DNA of 64,000 nucleotides from Flavobacterium daemonense (lineage in GTDB: Bacteria; Bacteroidota; Bacteroidia; Flavobacteriales; Flavobacteriaceae), in the NCBI RefSeq assembly GCF_007341385.1, contig NZ_VJYD01000006.1, forward strand, positions 206,209 to 270,208, read 5' to 3'. Numbering within the stretch: position 1 is the first letter of the stretch; every line of letters starts with the position of its first letter. This document shows positions 37,678 through 46,566 of the stretch, piece by piece. The position numbers were made by a program, and so were the translations under genes. The notes below the pieces were generated by a model. It was not told the DNA's origin, did no database searches, and saw only the letters and a list, made by a program, of their open reading frames with translations.

Positions 37678-37828
37678 TTAATTGTGAATTGTGAATTGTG
37701 AATTGTGAATGGTGAAATGTGAAACGACATTAAGTGAAACTTGATCCTGAAGCTTCACGAGAAACTTGAAACATGAAACCTGAAACGTGAAACCTGAAAC
37801 TTGAAACCTGAAACTTGAATCTTGAAAC
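37678..37828. repeat. Tandem degenerate repeats upstream of the H1-like gene
   Basis: GTGAATTGTGAATTGTGAA units run into CTGAAACTTGAAAC-type units. The segment TGATCCTGAAGCTTCACGAGAAAC (37743-37766) matches the position where other copies carry the micro-palindrome. No gene is seen in 37469-37832. Confidence 0.8.
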
Positions 37829-37832
37829 AAAA

Positions 37833-39263
37833 TTAGTTCTCAACAATTTCTAAAATCTTGAAATTGCTTTTTGGGGCTTCGCATAAAGAACAGCAATAAT
37901 CCTCGCCTAAATCGGTGAATAAAATACCTTTTGGGATACCTTGACTTTGATCTCCATATTCTGGTTTATAGAGCGTAAGGCATTCTTGACATTGGTAAAT
38001 ATCTAATTGCGGTTTTTCTTTTTTTTGTGGATTCTCAGGTGTTTCTGTTGCGTTGTTTCCGAGTTCGTCGAAGTATTTTCGGCTTAATTCAATTAAAATT
38101 GTTGGAAGTTCGAGTTTGTCGATGTCTTGCGAATGCACAATGTATTCGCGTGTGTTTGGGTCAAAATTCTTTGCAAACAAAACATTATAAGTATCTCTGA
38201 TTTTTATGGATTCCAAAGCAACCGGAAGTTCGTTTTTTTCGATGACAATCGAAGTAAAATAATGCCCGTCACGGTTGTATTCTGATATCCCGAAATTTAA
38301 TCCATAAGTACTAATGTCGAATTGATCGAGCGTACGAACTAGGAATGTTTTCAAGTTCAATGCCCATTCCATCGCAACAGGCAAATGCCAATTTAGTTCT
38401 AATAAAGAATGACGAACGTTGATTCCTCTTTTGCCAAGGAATTTTTCCCATTCCAATTTTCTATCTTTCGGAATTCCTTTTATGATAAATGATTTCCAAG
38501 GAGTTATGCATATTTTCCCGATTTTACATTCAAAACACAAATCGCACATTTCTTTCAAGAAATCTAAATCGTATAAATTATTTCTCCAATACAATCCGAG
38601 CCAATACTGATCAATTCCCATTCGGTTCATTCCTTCGTAATATGGAAAAGGATAAAACGGAATATTCAACGGTTTGTCAATTGTTCGATTATTGGTATCT
38701 AAAGCTTCGCTGACCAATGAAAAAAGCATTTCAATATCAACTGATTCTTCTTGAGATATTTTTTCGATTTCATAATAAATCTTCGCTAAATCCCAGCTGT
38801 AAATCAGAACAGGGTAAATTTCCATTTTATCCCATTTTGGAAGACGAATGTATAAATACCAATAATCTTCATGCTCCGAAGCTATAAAGTTCAACTGGCC
38901 TGTAAATAAAGGAACCAACTGTTGTTTTGGGTCGGTTATATTTACTTTGAGTTTAGGTTGCTCTTTAAATTCTTCTAAAATATATAAAAAGCGATTTCCT
39001 GTCAGCCAATTGGTATTTCTGAAAATATCTGTCGAAACATAAGAAGAAACGATATTATTCCCGCTTTTTTGATCCGGATAAACAAAATGATGTTTTCCTA
39101 AAGTGGTTTTGTCCAAAGATTTAAAACCTTTCGGAAAAATAATATCTTGTCTCGAACCAAAAGAAATGGAATCCAGACCTTCATCTAAAGCAATATTTAC
39201 TACTTCTCGCAGTTCTCCCGGCGATATTACGCCTCCTTTTACTATTAATCTTGTTAGTTCCAT
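37833..39263 (-). CDS. NiR/SiR-like half-domain protein with C-terminal rubredoxin
   Basis: Protein of 476 residues, tentatively related to the nitrite/sulfite reductase ferredoxin-like fold at its N-terminus (VKGGVISPGELREVVNIALDEGLDSI, about residues 8-33). It lacks the canonical sirohaem/4Fe-4S cysteines and instead has an unusual cysteine group CDLCFECKIGKIC (Cys240, 243, 246, 252). The C-terminus is a rubredoxin domain (Cys425, Cys428, Cys458, Cys461) with the typical long loop. It lies downstream of the nitrate reductase and may be an electron donor or adaptor for it; this is inference from position and the iron-binding motif. Confidence 0.65.
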   Translation of the reverse strand: MELTRLIVKGGVISPGELREVVNIALDEGLDSISFGSRQDIIFPKGFKSLDKTTLGKHHFVYPDQKSGNNIVSSYVSTDIFRNTNWLTGNRFLYILEEFKEQPKLKVNITDPKQQLVPLFTGQLNFIASEHEDYWYLYIRLPKWDKMEIYPVLIYSWDLAKIYYEIEKISQEESVDIEMLFSLVSEALDTNNRTIDKPLNIPFYPFPYYEGMNRMGIDQYWLGLYWRNNLYDLDFLKEMCDLCFECKIGKICITPWKSFIIKGIPKDRKLEWEKFLGKRGINVRHSLLELNWHLPVAMEWALNLKTFLVRTLDQFDISTYGLNFGISEYNRDGHYFTSIVIEKNELPVALESIKIRDTYNVLFAKNFDPNTREYIVHSQDIDKLELPTILIELSRKYFDELGNNATETPENPQKKEKPQLDIYQCQECLTLYKPEYGDQSQGIPKGILFTDLGEDYCCSLCEAPKSNFKILEIVEN

Positions 39264-39325
39264 TTTTCTTTTTGTTTCAGGTTTTCTTTGTTTCAGGTTT
39301 CAAGTTTCTGGATTGTGTTGATTTA

Positions 39326-39511
39326 AACGCAAAGAGCGCAAAGGTTTTTCGCAAAGTTTTGAAGGTTTATATTCTGTGCTTAAAATTGTTATTATATTAG
39401 AAAGGTCACAAAGCAATATTTTAAATTTTGTTCAAAGCTTCGTGAACTTTGTCTACTTAAAAAAAATAAACTTTGCGAAACTTTGCGAAAAACCTTTGCG
39501 CTCTTTGCGTT
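39326..39511. repeat. Long inverted repeat with perfect 34-bp arms
   Basis: Arm 39326-39359 (begins AACGCAAAGAGCGCAAAG) is the exact reverse complement of 39478-39511. The loop is 118 bp. It lies between the nitrate reductase stop and the rubredoxin-protein start and is likely transcribed as a long hairpin between the two genes. The micro-palindrome TCCCGAAGCCTCGGGA follows at 39549. Confidence 0.9.
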
Positions 39512-39577
39512 AAAATTTATGTTCAAAGTAAAGCAACTTGAAACCTGATCCCGAAGCCTCGGGAGAAACAAAACAAA

Positions 39578-42500
39578 CTATTTACATTTTGCCAATATCT
39601 CCTTAACTTCCGTTTTACAGCTTCCGCAACCTAAACCTGCACCTGTATTTTTGCATAATTCTGTGAAATCATTTACGCCGCTTTTGATGGTTTCTTCGAT
39701 GTTTCCGGCGCCGACTTGACTGCAGGAACAAACTAATTTTCCTAATACGGGTTTTGCATTCGAGCTTCCTCTCAAAAGCGTATTTCGTTTGTCTGATAAT
39801 TCGATTTTGCTTTCGATCATGGTTTTGAATTCGGCAAACTCGTTTTTATCGCCCATTAAAATCGCTCCAACCAAAAGATCATCTTTTACGATGCATTTTT
39901 TGTAATAACGCTTTTTCAAATCGGCAAAAACAATTTCTTCGTATGAATCGTCATTTTCCGGAATTGTAATGTCTCCAATACTGCAAAGGTTGATGTCTTC
40001 TAATTTCAGAATATTCATTAAAATCGAACCTTTGTAATAACTGCTAATGTCGCCTGCTAAGAAGTTCGCCAAAATATCAGCCTGTTCTTCTGCAGCGGAT
40101 GTGATTCCGAATAGCTTATTTTGAAATTCGGCTATTTCTCCAATCGCAAAAATATCCGGATTTGAAGTTTGTAAATACTGATTTACTTTGACACCACGTC
40201 CGCAGGCAAGTCCGCTTTCTCTTGCAATTTCAATATTCGGAATTGTTCCAATGGTATAAACAATCGCATTTGCGGTGATGATTTTACCACTTTTTAAAGC
40301 AATTTCAATTTCGTTTGGATTATCAGTTTCGAAAACCGTACTGACTTCATTGTCAAAATAAATTTGAATATCACGAAGCTGTACTTCTTCTGCCAATAAT
40401 TTGCTTGAAATTCGGTCGAGCTGACGTTCCATCAAGCGGGAAGCGCGTTGCACAATCGTTGTTTTTACTTTTTTATGTTTTAGAGCTGCAGCCAATTCTA
40501 AACCTAATAATCCGCCGCCGATAATGACAACATGCTGTTCTTCAGGCGGAAGATTGGTATGGTCAAGATGTTTTTTCAGACGGTCAGCGTCTTCTTTTTT
40601 CCGAACTGTAAATCGGCCAGGAAGATGAAGCTGTGCGTTTTCAGGAATAAAAGGACGGCTTCCTGTCGCAAGAATCAAAGAATCAAAAGTGTGAATTTCG
40701 CCCTGATTGTCAATAATTGTTTTTTTATTGGTGTCAATTTTATCAATAGCAACTCCGACTTTCATCGTGATTTTTAATTTGCTGAAAGCTTCTCCATCTT
40801 TCACTTTTAAAAGTTGTTCCCAGCTAAATTCTCCTGTCATGTATTCTGGAAGCAAAACACGGTTGTAAAACGGATTTACTTCATTCGAAAAAACAATAAT
40901 TTCATCAGTAGAATTGAATTCACGATAATTTTGAATGAATCGGAAAGAAGCTGCGCCGGCACCAACAATAGCAATTTTTTGGAAAGGTTTTACATATTTC
41001 GAAATCGAAACGGTAGTGTATTTAAAATCAGGTTCTTTTGAAATGGGATCAACAAAAGTGTTCGTTAAATTGTTGGTTCTGTTCAAATCATTTTCAAGCT
41101 GTTTTCCCCAATGCATCGGCAGAAAAAGTACTTTTTCTTTGATCGAATCGGTAACTTTTGCCTTTACACGAACTTCACCATTTTTGCTTTTAACCGTAAC
41201 TATATCGCCGTTTTTTATTTCGTTTTTGAAAGCATCAATCGGATTTATTTCTAAAACCGGACTCGGAATATGCGTCAATAATCGCGATACTTTTCCGGTT
41301 TTGGTCATCGTATGCCATTGATCGCGAATTCTTCCCGTAGTCAAAATAAAAGGGAATTCATCATTAGGTTGCACCGATGTATTTTCGATGGAAACTGGCA
41401 AATTAAAAATCGCTTTTCCTGATGGCGTATAGAATTTTTTATCAGTAAATAGGCGAGGAGTTCCCGGATGTCCATAATCTGGAACAGGCCATTGAAACGT
41501 TCCTTCGGTTTTTAAACGATTATAATTTAAGAACGAAATATCAATATTGGTACCTTTTGTAAGTGCACAATGTTCTTTGTAGATTTCTTCGGCACTGTTG
41601 AAATTGAAGCCGTTGAAATTCATTTTTTTCGCAAAGCGAATAAGAATTTCAATGTCTGGAAGCGCTTCTCCGGGCGCGTTGATTCCTTTTGGTAAATACG
41701 AAATTCGACGTTCTGAATTCGTCATTGTACCTTCTTTTTCAAGCCATCCTGCTGCAGGCAAAAGCAAATCTGCAAATTTTGCGGTGTCTGCATTATGCGA
41801 AATATCTTGAACGACAACAAATTTGGCATTTTGCAACGCTTTTTCGGCTCTTCTTGAATCTGGCAAACTCACTAGGGGATTAGTACAGATTATCCAAACG
41901 GCTTTCATTTTTCCTGATTCTAATGCTTCAAACATTTCGGTTGCCGTCAAGCCCGGTTTATCTGAAATTTCTTCGACTCCCCAAAAGTCGGCAACTTCTT
42001 TGCGATGTTCCGGATTTGCAATGTCTTTATGCGCTGCCAGAAGCGTTGCCATTCCGCCCACTTCGCGTCCGCCCATAGCATTTGGTTGTCCGGTTAAAGA
42101 AAATGGACCCGAACCCGGTTTGCCAATTTGCCCCGTTAATAAAGACAAATTCAGCAAAGCCGTATTTTTGTCAACACCAACGGCACTTTGGTTTAAACCC
42201 ATTGCCCAAAGGGAAATAAAACCTTTTGCTTTTCCAATAATATCAGCGGCGAGTTTGATGTCGTTTACCGAAATGCCACACAATTTTGAAGCTTTTTCTA
42301 GAGAAGTGCCTAAAACTAAATCTTTGTATTGTTTGAAATTTTCGGCATTATATTTTACAAAATCATGATCGACGTAGCCTTTTTCGATAATTCGTTTGGC
42401 CATTGCGTGATACAAAATAATATCTGAACCCGGAATAATCTGCAAATGCAAATCAGCGAAAGCGGCAGTATCTGTTCGCCTCGGATCAATACAAATGATT

Positions 42501-43093
42501 TTTATTTTCGGATTTTTCTCTTTGTGTTTTTCGATTCTTCGAAATAAAATAGGATGACACCAAGCCGGATTTGCACCTGTTATTAAAAAAGTATCCGCAA
42601 GTTCTATATCGTCGTAAGCGATTGGTACAGAGTCTTCTCCGAAAGTTTTTTTATAACCCACAACAGCAGAACTCATACAAAGGCGAGAATTGGTATCGAT
42701 ATTATTAGTCTTTAAAAAACCTTTTACCAATTTGTTTACCAAGTAATATTCCTCCGTCAAACATTGACCCGAAATATAAAAACCAACGCTGTCTGGTCCA
42801 TGTTTTTTTATAATTGATGAAAAAACAGCTGCCGCGCGATCAAGAGCAGTATCCCAGCTTACACGCTCGAGCGGATAGGATTTGCTCCCGCGCATTTCGG
42901 GATATAAAATTCGGTCAGAAGTATCGTTGGCTACGTAATGCAAATTCATTCCTTTTGAACATAACATTCCTTTATTCACCGGATGATCTTTGTCGCCTTC
43001 CACCATCACGCCGTTTTTAGCATCATTGGTCACGATTATACCACAGCCAACGCCGCAATAGGAACAGGTAGTTTTGATCTTCGTAGTTTGCAT
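39578..43093 (-). CDS. nasA: Assimilatory nitrate reductase fused to NirB-like flavoprotein and BFD domain
   Basis: Cytosolic enzyme reducing nitrate to nitrite, 1171 residues. Residues about 1-690 are a molybdopterin (bis-MGD) oxidoreductase: N-terminal 4Fe-4S motif CSYCGVGCG with GMLCSKG, Mo-ligand region NSRLCMSSAVVGYKK, and a molybdopterin-binding C-terminal part. From about residue 706 there is an FAD/NAD(P)H oxidoreductase like NirB (AIVGAGAAS, ATGSRPFIP, IIGGGLLGLE). The last 55 residues are a BFD-type 2Fe-2S domain (CSCS near 1122, CGSC near 1156). The fusion probably lets NAD(P)H feed electrons directly. The promoter carries the shared regulon motif. Confidence 0.93.
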   Translation of the reverse strand: MQTTKIKTTCSYCGVGCGIIVTNDAKNGVMVEGDKDHPVNKGMLCSKGMNLHYVANDTSDRILYPEMRGSKSYPLERVSWDTALDRAAAVFSSIIKKHGPDSVGFYISGQCLTEEYYLVNKLVKGFLKTNNIDTNSRLCMSSAVVGYKKTFGEDSVPIAYDDIELADTFLITGANPAWCHPILFRRIEKHKEKNPKIKIICIDPRRTDTAAFADLHLQIIPGSDIILYHAMAKRIIEKGYVDHDFVKYNAENFKQYKDLVLGTSLEKASKLCGISVNDIKLAADIIGKAKGFISLWAMGLNQSAVGVDKNTALLNLSLLTGQIGKPGSGPFSLTGQPNAMGGREVGGMATLLAAHKDIANPEHRKEVADFWGVEEISDKPGLTATEMFEALESGKMKAVWIICTNPLVSLPDSRRAEKALQNAKFVVVQDISHNADTAKFADLLLPAAGWLEKEGTMTNSERRISYLPKGINAPGEALPDIEILIRFAKKMNFNGFNFNSAEEIYKEHCALTKGTNIDISFLNYNRLKTEGTFQWPVPDYGHPGTPRLFTDKKFYTPSGKAIFNLPVSIENTSVQPNDEFPFILTTGRIRDQWHTMTKTGKVSRLLTHIPSPVLEINPIDAFKNEIKNGDIVTVKSKNGEVRVKAKVTDSIKEKVLFLPMHWGKQLENDLNRTNNLTNTFVDPISKEPDFKYTTVSISKYVKPFQKIAIVGAGAASFRFIQNYREFNSTDEIIVFSNEVNPFYNRVLLPEYMTGEFSWEQLLKVKDGEAFSKLKITMKVGVAIDKIDTNKKTIIDNQGEIHTFDSLILATGSRPFIPENAQLHLPGRFTVRKKEDADRLKKHLDHTNLPPEEQHVVIIGGGLLGLELAAALKHKKVKTTIVQRASRLMERQLDRISSKLLAEEVQLRDIQIYFDNEVSTVFETDNPNEIEIALKSGKIITANAIVYTIGTIPNIEIARESGLACGRGVKVNQYLQTSNPDIFAIGEIAEFQNKLFGITSAAEEQADILANFLAGDISSYYKGSILMNILKLEDINLCSIGDITIPENDDSYEEIVFADLKKRYYKKCIVKDDLLVGAILMGDKNEFAEFKTMIESKIELSDKRNTLLRGSSNAKPVLGKLVCSCSQVGAGNIEETIKSGVNDFTELCKNTGAGLGCGSCKTEVKEILAKCK

Positions 43094-43154
43094 TAGAGTT
43101 CTATTTAGAGATACTACTTTTAGTGTTTGGTCTGACTTTAGAAAAGTACTTACG

Positions 43155-43186
43155 CAAAAATAAGTATTTTTACGTATTAATACGTA
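43155..43186 (-). promoter_or_regulatory. Shared nitrate-regulon promoter motif upstream of nasA
   Basis: On the minus strand TACGTAAAAATACTTA is followed at once by TTTTTG (22-mer at 43155-43176; -7 box TATTTTTG at 43155-43162). A perfect palindrome TACGTATTAATACGTA (43171-43186) overlaps its upstream end, and TAAGTA halves surround the -7 box. It lies in the divergent gap shared with the FNR-like gene. Confidence 0.7.
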
Positions 43187-43269
43187 TTTTTTAAATTTAT
43201 TTTTCTAATTTTGATGAAAATAAATGAGGGACAACAAATTAGTTTTTAATCTGCTAAAATTTAGGACTC

Positions 43270-43980
43270 ATGAAAGAAGAACAAACCGTTTGTTATTCCT
43301 GCGTCAATGAAAATTGTTTTATAAAAAAACATTTGCATTTAGAGCAGATGGCAGGTTATATTTCTAAAAAACAAAACATTGTCTGTAAAAAATCGGATCA
43401 GTTTATTACAGAGGGTGCGCCGATGCAGGGACTTTATTTTATTTGCAAAGGAAAAGCCAAAACGGTGAAAACCGGAATTAACGGTCGTGAACAAATTGTT
43501 CGATTGACTAAAAATGGAGACATAATTGGTTTTCGAGGATTTGGAACCAGCAAACGTTATCTTATCGGTGCTTATGCGCTTGAAGATACAGTTTTGTGTA
43601 ATTTCAGCAACGAAACAATGCTCGAAATTTTACAACATATTCCCGAATTTACTTATGCATTGATGCTTTTTTATGCCGAAGAATTGAACAAAAGCGAAAA
43701 TAATATACGTAAGATTGCGCATATGAATGTCCGTGAACGTGTGATTGATTTACTGCTTTATATTCATCGAAAATTTGGACAACCAAATGGCTTTATTGAT
43801 ATTGAGCTTTCTCGAAAAGAAATCGCCGATTTTGCAGGAACGACGGAAGAACAAGCTATTCGCATTTTATCAAGCCTCAAAAAGGAAGCTTTGATTAAAA
43901 CGGAAAGTAAACGAATTGGGATTTTAGAGGTTTCAGATTTAAGATCTGAAATTATGGAGCATAAGTATTTCTCTGTTTAA
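43270..43980 (+). CDS. Crp/FNR-family regulator with FNR-like N-terminal cysteines
   Basis: Transcription factor of 236 residues, divergent from nasA. A cyclic-nucleotide-binding-like sensor domain (about 25-140) is followed by a helix-turn-helix (about 165-225; ELSRKEIADFAGTTEEQAIRILSSLK). The first 16 residues have Cys8, Cys11 and Cys16 (CYSCVNENC), similar in spacing to the 4Fe-4S-binding cysteines of E. coli FNR (C-x2-C-x5-C). An oxygen or NO sensing role is therefore plausible. A possible -7 box TAATTTTG lies at 43206-43213. It is a candidate regulator of the nearby nitrate genes. Confidence 0.88.
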   Translation: MKEEQTVCYSCVNENCFIKKHLHLEQMAGYISKKQNIVCKKSDQFITEGAPMQGLYFICKGKAKTVKTGINGREQIVRLTKNGDIIGFRGFGTSKRYLIGAYALEDTVLCNFSNETMLEILQHIPEFTYALMLFYAEELNKSENNIRKIAHMNVRERVIDLLLYIHRKFGQPNGFIDIELSRKEIADFAGTTEEQAIRILSSLKKEALIKTESKRIGILEVSDLRSEIMEHKYFSV

Positions 43981-44009
43981 ACCTATTACGTAATAATATT
44001 TATTAGATT

Positions 44010-44564
44010 TTACTTTTTGTTTTGGCTATGTAATATACGTTCCAAAAGTAGAACTCTATTACGAACTCCCACTTTATTTCGAATTGGATTGTATAAACCA
44101 GAATTTTTAAGCATGGCAATCAAAGTTAGCTTTTCTTTTTCATTAAGTTCTTCAATTTTTTTATTAAAGAAGAATTTTGACGCATCTTTTATTCCAATTT
44201 TTCGATATCCAAAATCATAGTGTAATAAAACAAATTTAAGACATTCATTTTGAGAGAAATTCCTTTTTATTTTTTGGTCGTAAAGTGATTTTGTTAATGA
44301 GTATCCGTGTCTATATGGGGCAGGACCAATACTATTAACTGCATCTTGGCAAGGACAATTATGTTCTTTTAGTTTTCTAAATATTTTATTATGAATATCA
44401 ATAATGGATTTAAAATCTTCTTTCTGAGCATCTTTTATTTTATATGTAAGATTAATAAATTCCTCATTTTTATAAATTGGATTGAAATCACTTAACAAAA
44501 AAGTAATCAAAATTATTAATAAGATGAGTAATCCAAAGAATGCTTTTAGTGATTTTTTGAGCAT
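44010..44564 (-). CDS. GT51 (transglycosylase)-like fragment protein, membrane-anchored
   Basis: Small protein (184 residues from the ATG at 44562-44564) with one transmembrane helix near the N-terminus. The C-terminal half resembles the last part of family-51 peptidoglycan glycosyltransferases: FFNKKIEELNEKEKLTLIAMLKNSGLYNPIRN, then RNRVLLLERI. The upstream catalytic region is missing or diverged, so it is either a degenerate or a divergent member. A longer in-frame start at 44639 overlaps the methyltransferase stop and crosses a hairpin, so I prefer the shorter form. It ends 29 bp from the convergent FNR-like gene. Confidence 0.6.
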   Translation of the reverse strand: MLKKSLKAFFGLLILLIILITFLLSDFNPIYKNEEFINLTYKIKDAQKEDFKSIIDIHNKIFRKLKEHNCPCQDAVNSIGPAPYRHGYSLTKSLYDQKIKRNFSQNECLKFVLLHYDFGYRKIGIKDASKFFFNKKIEELNEKEKLTLIAMLKNSGLYNPIRNKVGVRNRVLLLERILHSQNKK

Positions 44565-44585
44565 AAAGAAAAGATGTTTTTTGTA

Positions 44586-44607
44586 GAGACGCACTTCAGT
44601 ACGTCTC
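44586..44607 (-). terminator. Hairpin after the methyltransferase gene
   Basis: GAGACGCAC and GTACGTCTC arms with a 4-nt loop (one mismatch). On the minus strand it lies just after the methyltransferase stop, followed by an A-rich stretch. Confidence 0.6.
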
Positions 44608-44622
44608 CACTTCGAGTATAAT

Positions 44623-45243
44623 TTATTTTTTTCTTCCAATAAATCGAATTACAGAACCCGTTCCGTTATGGAATAAACCCTCGTTGAGCTCGATTTCTTT
44701 TTCCTCCAATTCGATGATTTCATAATTTGGGAAATCGGCTTTAATTTCTTCGATTGAAAATAGAGATTCAATGTCTTTTGGTCCGCCAACTTTTTCATTT
44801 TTGGTTACATATTCCAAATGTTTTTTGCTGAAAGCTTCAAAAATTATGATTCCGTTTTTGCGCAATAATTTTTCCAGTTCTTTGTGAATATCCGATTTAA
44901 TTTCGGCAGGAAAATGCGCATAAATCAACGCGATAGCATCAAATTGTTCTTCTTCAAAATCCAATATTTCTAATTCGCCAACTTGATAATCAATGGAAAC
45001 ATTGTTTGCTTCAGCAAGTTTTAAAGCTTTGTTTCTTCCTTCTTCGCTAATATCAAAAGCCGAAACAGTCCAGCCCAATTTTGCAGCAAAAACGGCATTT
45101 CGTCCTTCGCCTTCGGCAGGAAAAAGAATCGTTCCGGGATTTAGTTTTTCTAATTCTTCTTTTAAATAATTGTTTGGATTTTCGCCATATGCAAATTCTT
45201 CAATGCTGTAGCGGTCGTCCCATCTTTTAGTCCAGTTGTTCAT
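44623..45243 (-). CDS. Class I SAM-dependent methyltransferase, TehB/thiopurine type
   Basis: Cytosolic methyltransferase of 206 residues. The N-terminus [17 protein letters not shown] is typical of the TehB-like group. The SAM-binding loop is in [18 protein letters not shown], a variant of the usual glycine-rich motif, with an acidic second motif (AFDISEEG). The substrate cannot be told from sequence; small-molecule detoxification is typical of relatives. It is transcribed after an endonuclease-family gene, separated by 3 bp. Confidence 0.85.
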   Translation of the reverse strand: MNNWTKRWDDRYSIEEFAYGENPNNYLKEELEKLNPGTILFPAEGEGRNAVFAAKLGWTVSAFDISEEGRNKALKLAEANNVSIDYQVGELEILDFEEEQFDAIALIYAHFPAEIKSDIHKELEKLLRKNGIIIFEAFSKKHLEYVTKNEKVGGPKDIESLFSIEEIKADFPNYEIIELEEKEIELNEGLFHNGTGSVIRFIGRKK

Positions 45244-45246
45244 GGT

Positions 45247-45960
45247 TTATATATTGAATTTAATGATTAAGGGTTTGTGGTCACTGTACAACGTCCAATC
45301 TTTGTAATTCCCGACTTCAACGCTTTCTAAAACTTCGATAAAATCATTTGATGCAAAGCAATAATCCATGTGATATGGCTTGTTTTCATGTCGATACATA
45401 TACAAAGTTGGATGCGCTTCTTTGCCCTGAATTTGGTTGAAATATTTGTGATAAGTACTAAAAATGCTTTTTTCTGCTAATTTATTTACGACCGTTGTGT
45501 GATTTCCTTCTCGTCGTGGCTTGTCCCAAATGGTATTGCTGTTGAAATCGCCAATTAAAATGGTTTTGGTTTCCTTGATTAAATCTTCGTAATAATTAAT
45601 CGCTTTCCAAACCTGCGTAACATAAGCGCCATCTTTATCTGCGGGATTATTTGCCCAAATGGCAAACATTGTAAAATCGACTTTTCCGCCGGTAACGGCT
45701 ATTGGCAATATGTTTTTAAAATCTGGATTATGGCAATCCAATAATTGAAACCGATAATCGCCATAAGAAAAAACGCCAACTCCTTTATGCGGATTGGTTC
45801 CGTACCAAAGTATATCGCTTGGTGTTTTGATTCCGTCTGGAAATTTTAGTTTTTCAGGACTTTCACATTCTGAAATTACTGCAATATCAGGATGATAAGC
45901 GAGAATAAATTCTGCTTTTTTTCTGAATGCCATGTTGCAATTCCAGGCTATGAGTTTCAT
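45247..45960 (-). CDS. Endonuclease/exonuclease/phosphatase family protein
   Basis: Hydrolase of the DNase I-like EEP superfamily, 237 residues. Conserved sites: LIAWNCNMAF (metal-binding Asn), VISECE (catalytic Glu), GDFNSN (Asp, Asn) and the final SDHKP with the catalytic His. No signal peptide. Superfamily members cleave DNA, RNA or phosphoesters; the precise target is not evident. Its ATG overlaps the stop of the upstream membrane-protein gene by 4 bp (ATGA), indicating coupling. Confidence 0.88.
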   Translation of the reverse strand: MKLIAWNCNMAFRKKAEFILAYHPDIAVISECESPEKLKFPDGIKTPSDILWYGTNPHKGVGVFSYGDYRFQLLDCHNPDFKNILPIAVTGGKVDFTMFAIWANNPADKDGAYVTQVWKAINYYEDLIKETKTILIGDFNSNTIWDKPRREGNHTTVVNKLAEKSIFSTYHKYFNQIQGKEAHPTLYMYRHENKPYHMDYCFASNDFIEVLESVEVGNYKDWTLYSDHKPLIIKFNI

Positions 45961-46439
45961 TTTTTTGAAATTGATTCGTGTTGCTTCAAAATATTTAAAA
46001 CAACGAAGTTTATGCTTAAAGAAAACACAATACTAAAAAACGCTATTAATCTATAGTTGATATTGTTATAATGATAATGATAGGTGTTTTTGCTATCAAT
46101 TATAGTAGTGTGTTTTATAATTTGTGATTCTAAAAAACAAAATATAAGATAAAATAAAAGTAAAAAAACTATGTAAATAAGAATTGAGACGAAGTCGATG
46201 TTTTTTGGTTTTTGAAACCGAGAAATAATGTAAAATCCAATAGGAATTAAACTTAAAATGAAGCCAAAATCGGGAATAAAAAATCTAATCTCTTTTCCTC
46301 CGTAAAATTTTAAATCATAATTAGCAATTTTAGATATGAGCGTCCGAGTGAAAGTTCGATATTCTATATCATAGAATAATCCAATTAGAAAAAATAAAAT
46401 TATGAAAATAAACAAAATTATGATGTCTTTATATTTCAT
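45957..46439 (-). CDS. Hypothetical membrane protein
   Basis: Unrecognised integral membrane protein of about 160 residues with four hydrophobic segments. I place the start at the ATG 46437-46439 (MKYKDIIILFIFIIL). The longer frame runs back through a terminator hairpin at 46502-46526 and overlaps the next gene, so that part is probably not translated. Overlaps the endonuclease-family gene start by 4 bp. No function can be proposed. Confidence 0.6.
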   Translation of the reverse strand: MKYKDIIILFIFIILFFLIGLFYDIEYRTFTRTLISKIANYDLKFYGGKEIRFFIPDFGFILSLIPIGFYIISRFQKPKNIDFVSILIYIVFLLLFYLIFCFLESQIIKHTTIIDSKNTYHYHYNNINYRLIAFFSIVFSLSINFVVLNILKQHESISKK

Positions 46440-46501
46440 ATAGTAAATTGCATTTCGAGCATTTTCAATCAAATATAACCAAATAATTAGAAATAAAAAT
46501 A

Positions 46502-46526
46502 CCCTTTTTCCGTAATAGAAAAAGGG
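46502..46526 (-). terminator. Terminator of the 121-residue protein gene
   Basis: CCCTTTTTC and GAAAAAGGG arms around TATTACG, followed on the minus strand by TATTTTTATTT. It lies about 40 bp after the stop of the next upstream gene. Confidence 0.75.
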
Positions 46527-46566
46527 CAGTTTATATATTTCGGTTTTTAAAGATCTTTTTTTAATC

